From positions 113,648 to 174,170 of the forward strand of contig NZ_FNWV01000008.1 of assembly GCF_900108555.1 (NCBI RefSeq): DNA of 60,523 nucleotides. Direction: 5' to 3'. The notes below the pieces were generated by a model. It worked only from the letters and a program-made list of their open reading frames with translations. It made no database searches and was not told where the DNA came from. Both the position numbers and the translations under genes were made by a program. Source of the DNA: Ruminococcus flavefaciens. GTDB taxonomy: Bacteria; Bacillota; Clostridia; Oscillospirales; Ruminococcaceae. Below are positions 57,820 to 60,523 of the stretch, in pieces (the first letter of the stretch is position 1; each line of letters starts with the position of its first letter).

Positions 57820-59397
57820 TTATTTATGCCATTCGGAATTTAGGAAATCTATTCGGCTTTGCAGCCAGTTCAAAAGATAATCTGCCGCTTCCTTTTCGTT
57901 GACACATTTTTTTGCTTTGTCCGAAAGTTCGAATTCAAACAGGTAATTCATAAGGATATTGTTCCATTTTTTATAGTTTTCCTTGAAGTCAGCCTGATAG
58001 TTCGTGCTGTCGTCCTGTATCATTTGGCAGGTCTGCTCGAATACTCCGCTGTCGTAAGCCTTTGTCCACGTCTCCTTTATCATGTCGCGGTACCAGTCCT
58101 CATAGGCGAGAACTGCCAGCCACGGATTAATGGTGTCTTTTTCCGTATCGGGATCGGGGACGATGTTCGCTGCGTAGTATCCGTAACCGTCAGTGCAGCG
58201 CGGTCTGTTGCCCATAGCGGAGTCGAAGTCCCACGGAGCTTCAAATCTCAGTTTCTTGCTGCCCTTATCGCTGAAATCAGCGTCCATATAGAAGCTTGAC
58301 CACGCTACATCTGCATCACAGGCGAGCTCACATATGATATACATATCTATAAGGGACTGCACATCGACAACTTTTTCTACAGCCTGCCGGGGCGTGACAG
58401 AAGTGGTCTCGGAGATGTTTTTGTAATCCTTGTCGAATACAAAAGCCTTGTCGTTATAGGCGGCTTCGTACATTATTTTATAGGTGTTGTTCACGAAATT
58501 CTCGATAAAATCGTGCTGCTCCTGAGAATAGATATCGCTTTTTATTGTTACGCCGAGAGGTTTTTTGATAGTTCCGCCTGCGCTGAGACATTTTATAGTC
58601 CTGCCGCTGCCGTCATTGCCGTCATAAGGCTTGAGCGCGGCGTTATTGTTAAGATCAAGAGGAAACTTGTGAAGCTCCTCCTCGTTCACGAAATAGCCGT
58701 CAAATTCAAGGAAATAGCCTGTATCTGTGCCTTTATAGTCCTTTTTGGGCGGCTTGATATTCACTCTGTTTTTAGCTGCCTGCTGCTGTTCGGTGAGCAG
58801 GTAAACGCCCATGTATTCGCCGTTAACTTCAACGTTTACGAGCTGTGAGTCGGCTGCGTAAAGACCGTCCTCTTTCAATATCTGACGGGCAGCATAGAGA
58901 GTAGCCTTGTTCCTGAGCATAGAGCCGTCCTTGTATTCGGCAAGGAGCACCCAGTTTTTGAACTCGGCACCGTCGTTGAGTCCGAGAAGATTGAGCTTCT
59001 GATCGAATTTGATCCTCAGCGGCTTTTTGGGATAGTTTGTAGTCCAGTTACCTCTGACCTTGACCTGAGCTGCGTGAGGTTTAAGAGAGAAGCTTTCGTC
59101 TTTTGTGGACAGCTTTACGTAGCAGCTCTCATAGTAGGGCTCAGGTGTCGTTGCGTAGCTCGGATCCCATTGTACCATGCTTTCCGCAACGTGCTTGGCA
59201 ACAGGCTTTTTTATGAAGTCCATGACGTTTTCGTCCTGACTTGTGGTCTGTATGGATAACAGAGGGAGAGATAAGTCCTCTGATACATTGCTTTCAGAAA
59301 ATACAGGTACCTTTTCCTCGGTATCTTTTTTCGCGGAACAGCCGAAAAGCAAGGCGGCTGACAGGCATACCGATAATGCCTTTTTTATTTTATTCAT
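57820..59397 (-). CDS. cotH: CotH-family secreted lipoprotein kinase-like protein
   Basis: 525 residues. Lipoprotein signal ends LLFGC (Cys20). The CotH fold shows VRGNWTTNYPKKPLRIKF (about 113-130), GVYLLTEQ and the metal-site motif FEAPWDFDSAMG (about 408-419), matching catalytic residues of CotH protein kinases that phosphorylate secreted proteins. No dockerin here, unlike several CotH proteins of ruminococcal cellulosomes. Next to a xylanase gene, so it may modify a surface or cellulosome-associated protein; the target is unknown. Confidence 0.85.
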   Translation of the reverse strand: MNKIKKALSVCLSAALLFGCSAKKDTEEKVPVFSESNVSEDLSLPLLSIQTTSQDENVMDFIKKPVAKHVAESMVQWDPSYATTPEPYYESCYVKLSTKDESFSLKPHAAQVKVRGNWTTNYPKKPLRIKFDQKLNLLGLNDGAEFKNWVLLAEYKDGSMLRNKATLYAARQILKEDGLYAADSQLVNVEVNGEYMGVYLLTEQQQAAKNRVNIKPPKKDYKGTDTGYFLEFDGYFVNEEELHKFPLDLNNNAALKPYDGNDGSGRTIKCLSAGGTIKKPLGVTIKSDIYSQEQHDFIENFVNNTYKIMYEAAYNDKAFVFDKDYKNISETTSVTPRQAVEKVVDVQSLIDMYIICELACDADVAWSSFYMDADFSDKGSKKLRFEAPWDFDSAMGNRPRCTDGYGYYAANIVPDPDTEKDTINPWLAVLAYEDWYRDMIKETWTKAYDSGVFEQTCQMIQDDSTNYQADFKENYKKWNNILMNYLFEFELSDKAKKCVNEKEAADYLLNWLQSRIDFLNSEWHK

Positions 59398-59860
59398 AAC
59401 AGAAACTCCTAACAGCGATCATAAGATGTAATAAGTTGATTGTAGCATATTATTTGAAAAAAATCAATGTTTTTAGTATAAAATAGAAAGTACATTATAA
59501 CATATAGTTTTAAAAACATTGGTATTTGTGCTTTATAAATTTATATTTATAATGTAATAAGAGCATTGTTTAAATGAAAAGGAGGGTGTGAGGCACTGTA
59601 TTGGGTTTAAAGATATCAAAAAATAGATTTTGAATTAAAAAACAGTCTTTACGAAATATCAGTATTTTACAAAAAATAGTAATCTGAATACCATATTTAA
59701 ATAATCGCACAAAAAGTGGTTAATGACAAAAAATGGTATAGTTAAAAGATACACTCCAATTATGCAAAAAGCTTGAAACGACCTTATAGAGCAAAAACAA
59801 GCTTTTTTTCGGCACAAATATTTTGGGTTGAAAAATTTGTACTCTTTTATTTTTATTGCT
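59398..59860. other. AT-rich intergenic region between cotH and xylanase
   Basis: No gene seen. AAAAGCTTG...CAAGCTTTTTTT (59767-59812) is a loop-rich terminator-like stem on the plus strand. Short predicted frames here lack ribosome sites. Confidence 0.5.
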
Positions 59861-59864
59861 ATTT

Positions 59865-59940
59865 TGACCGCAATATCTGACCGATTTAAGTTTTGAGCGC
59901 AATAAATGACTTGTGAGTATTATAGTAATTTAATTATAAT
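59865..59940 (+). promoter_or_regulatory. Second GH11 promoter with repeat motif
   Basis: TTTTGACCGCAATATCTGAC and TTTTGAGCGCAATAAATGAC are near-copies starting 29 bp apart. The second runs into the -35 TTGTGA (59911-59916), with TATAAT at 59935-59940. The same element occurs with 21-bp period upstream of the xylanase at 14 kb. Confidence 0.62.
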
Positions 59941-60019
59941 TAAGTTAGAAATAAAAACAGCAAAATATACAGAGGGTATTACAAAAATCCGATTCTTTAA
60001 CTTAAAAGGAGTGATTTAG

Positions 60020-60523
60020 TTGAAGCTTAATAAGATCAAAAAGATCATCGGTGCAGGTGCGTCCACACTTATGATCGCAGCTGCTATCCCTGCTGTTGCT
60101 TCAGCTGCTGACCAGCAGACAAGAGGTAATATCGGTGGATACGACTACGAGATGTGGAACCAGAACGGTCAGGGACAGGCATCAATGAATCCCGGTGCAG
60201 GTTCTTTCACCTGCTCATGGAGCAACATTGAGAACTTCCTCGCACGTATGGGTAAGAACTACGACAGCCAGAAGAAGAACTACAAGGCTTTCGGAAACAT
60301 CGTTCTCACTTATGATGTAGAATACACACCAAGAGGAAATTCTTATATGTGCGTTTACGGATGGACAAGAAATCCTCTTATGGAATACTATATCGTAGAA
60401 GGCTGGGGCGACTGGAGACCACCCGGAAATGACGGAGAAAATAAGGGTACAGTAACTCTTAACGGCAATACATACGATATCCGCAAGTCAATGCGTTATA
60501 ATCAGCCATCACTTGACGGTACA
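60020..60523 (+). CDS. GH11 endo-1,4-beta-xylanase, 5' part
   Basis: Start is TTG 60020, nine bases after AAGGAG; a GTG at 60011 stops after two codons. The reading is open through the last base (168 codons) and so is truncated by the window. A signal peptide (about 1-30, cleavage near ASA-ADQQ) leads into the GH11 fold: YDYEMWNQNGQGQ, GNSYMCVYGWTRNPLMEYY with nucleophile Glu122 and GDWRPPG. The acid/base Glu and any CBM or dockerin lie beyond the edge. About as close to the xylanase at 14 kb as family paralogues are, sharing its promoter motif. Confidence 0.9.
   Translation, partial: MKLNKIKKIIGAGASTLMIAAAIPAVASAADQQTRGNIGGYDYEMWNQNGQGQASMNPGAGSFTCSWSNIENFLARMGKNYDSQKKNYKAFGNIVLTYDVEYTPRGNSYMCVYGWTRNPLMEYYIVEGWGDWRPPGNDGENKGTVTLNGNTYDIRKSMRYNQPSLDGT

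Noticed and set aside
59720..59902. 60-residue minus-strand ORF
   Set aside because: AT-rich, no ribosome site, and it covers the promoter of the second xylanase.

Overview
The window looks like chromosome from a fibre-degrading anaerobic Firmicute of the Ruminococcus albus / R. flavefaciens type. The grounds are two GH11 xylanase genes (one cut by the right edge), a secreted dockerin protein, a CotH-family lipoprotein, ferredoxin-dependent 2-oxoacid oxidoreductases, low-to-middle GC with many ATA isoleucine codons, and Thr-rich extracellular linkers. Species is an inference. I saw no tRNA, rRNA, CRISPR, prophage or transposase gene.

Layout. 0.2-3.9 kb: indolepyruvate oxidoreductase (iorAB) with an aryl-acid CoA ligase. 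4.2-6.3 kb: two COG0523 GTPases behind Fur/Zur-like boxes. 6.7-9.4 kb: a sigma / membrane-sensor pair. 9.5-13.6 kb: two flavodoxin-fold proteins, a SAM-riboswitch-controlled small gene and a lipoprotein. 14-18 kb: a GH11-CBM22 xylanase, a second sigma / sensor pair and a frameshifted lipoprotein. 18.2-22.1 kb: a dockerin protein divergent from a third sigma / sensor pair. 22.2-25.6 kb: iscSU, luxS and an aminotransferase. 25.7-38.5 kb: CoA ligase, four-subunit oxidoreductase, LysR regulator, reverse transsulfuration genes (mccBA), a methyltransferase and a sulfonate-type ABC transporter. 38.6-42.5 kb: two more sigma / sensor pairs. 42.6-48.2 kb: HD hydrolase, acylphosphatase, membrane flavodoxin, panBCD and a U32-like protein. 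48.8-51.7 kb: sigI-rsgI with a Pro-rich secreted protein. 52-54.2 kb: acyl-CoA synthetase with its regulator. 54.5-57.1 kb: znuABC. 57.3-60.5 kb: a small membrane protein, CotH and the start of the second GH11 gene.

Three regulatory themes stand out. (1) Sensing at the cell surface: six sigma factors in 60 kb, each followed by a gene for a single-pass membrane protein with a different ectodomain. Promoter pairs with conserved spacing point to target genes: GTGAGTGTTTTTTC-N10-GACTAATA lies in front of both the sigma gene at 20.3 kb and the divergent dockerin gene, whose repeats resemble the sensor ectodomain. TACCCC-N19-CGTAAACT lies in front of both sigI and the Pro-rich protein gene. A third motif is shared by three other sigma genes and, in part, by a lipoprotein gene. 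(2) Sulfur control: four promoters carry YTAT-N8-ATAG exactly 10 bp upstream of the -35, close to a LysR gene. Two of them also carry short leader ORFs with cysteine codons, one overlapping a complete transcription-attenuator architecture in front of the methyltransferase / mccBA genes. (3) Metal control: 7-1-7 Fur/Zur boxes sit at the COG0523 operon and at znuABC.

Metabolically, iorAB-paaK, a second paaK-por set and the acyl-CoA synthetase suit the reductive carboxylation of aryl and branched-chain acids into amino acids known from rumen ruminococci. luxS, the aminotransferase, mccAB and the SAM riboswitch suggest active recycling of methionine, homocysteine and cysteine.
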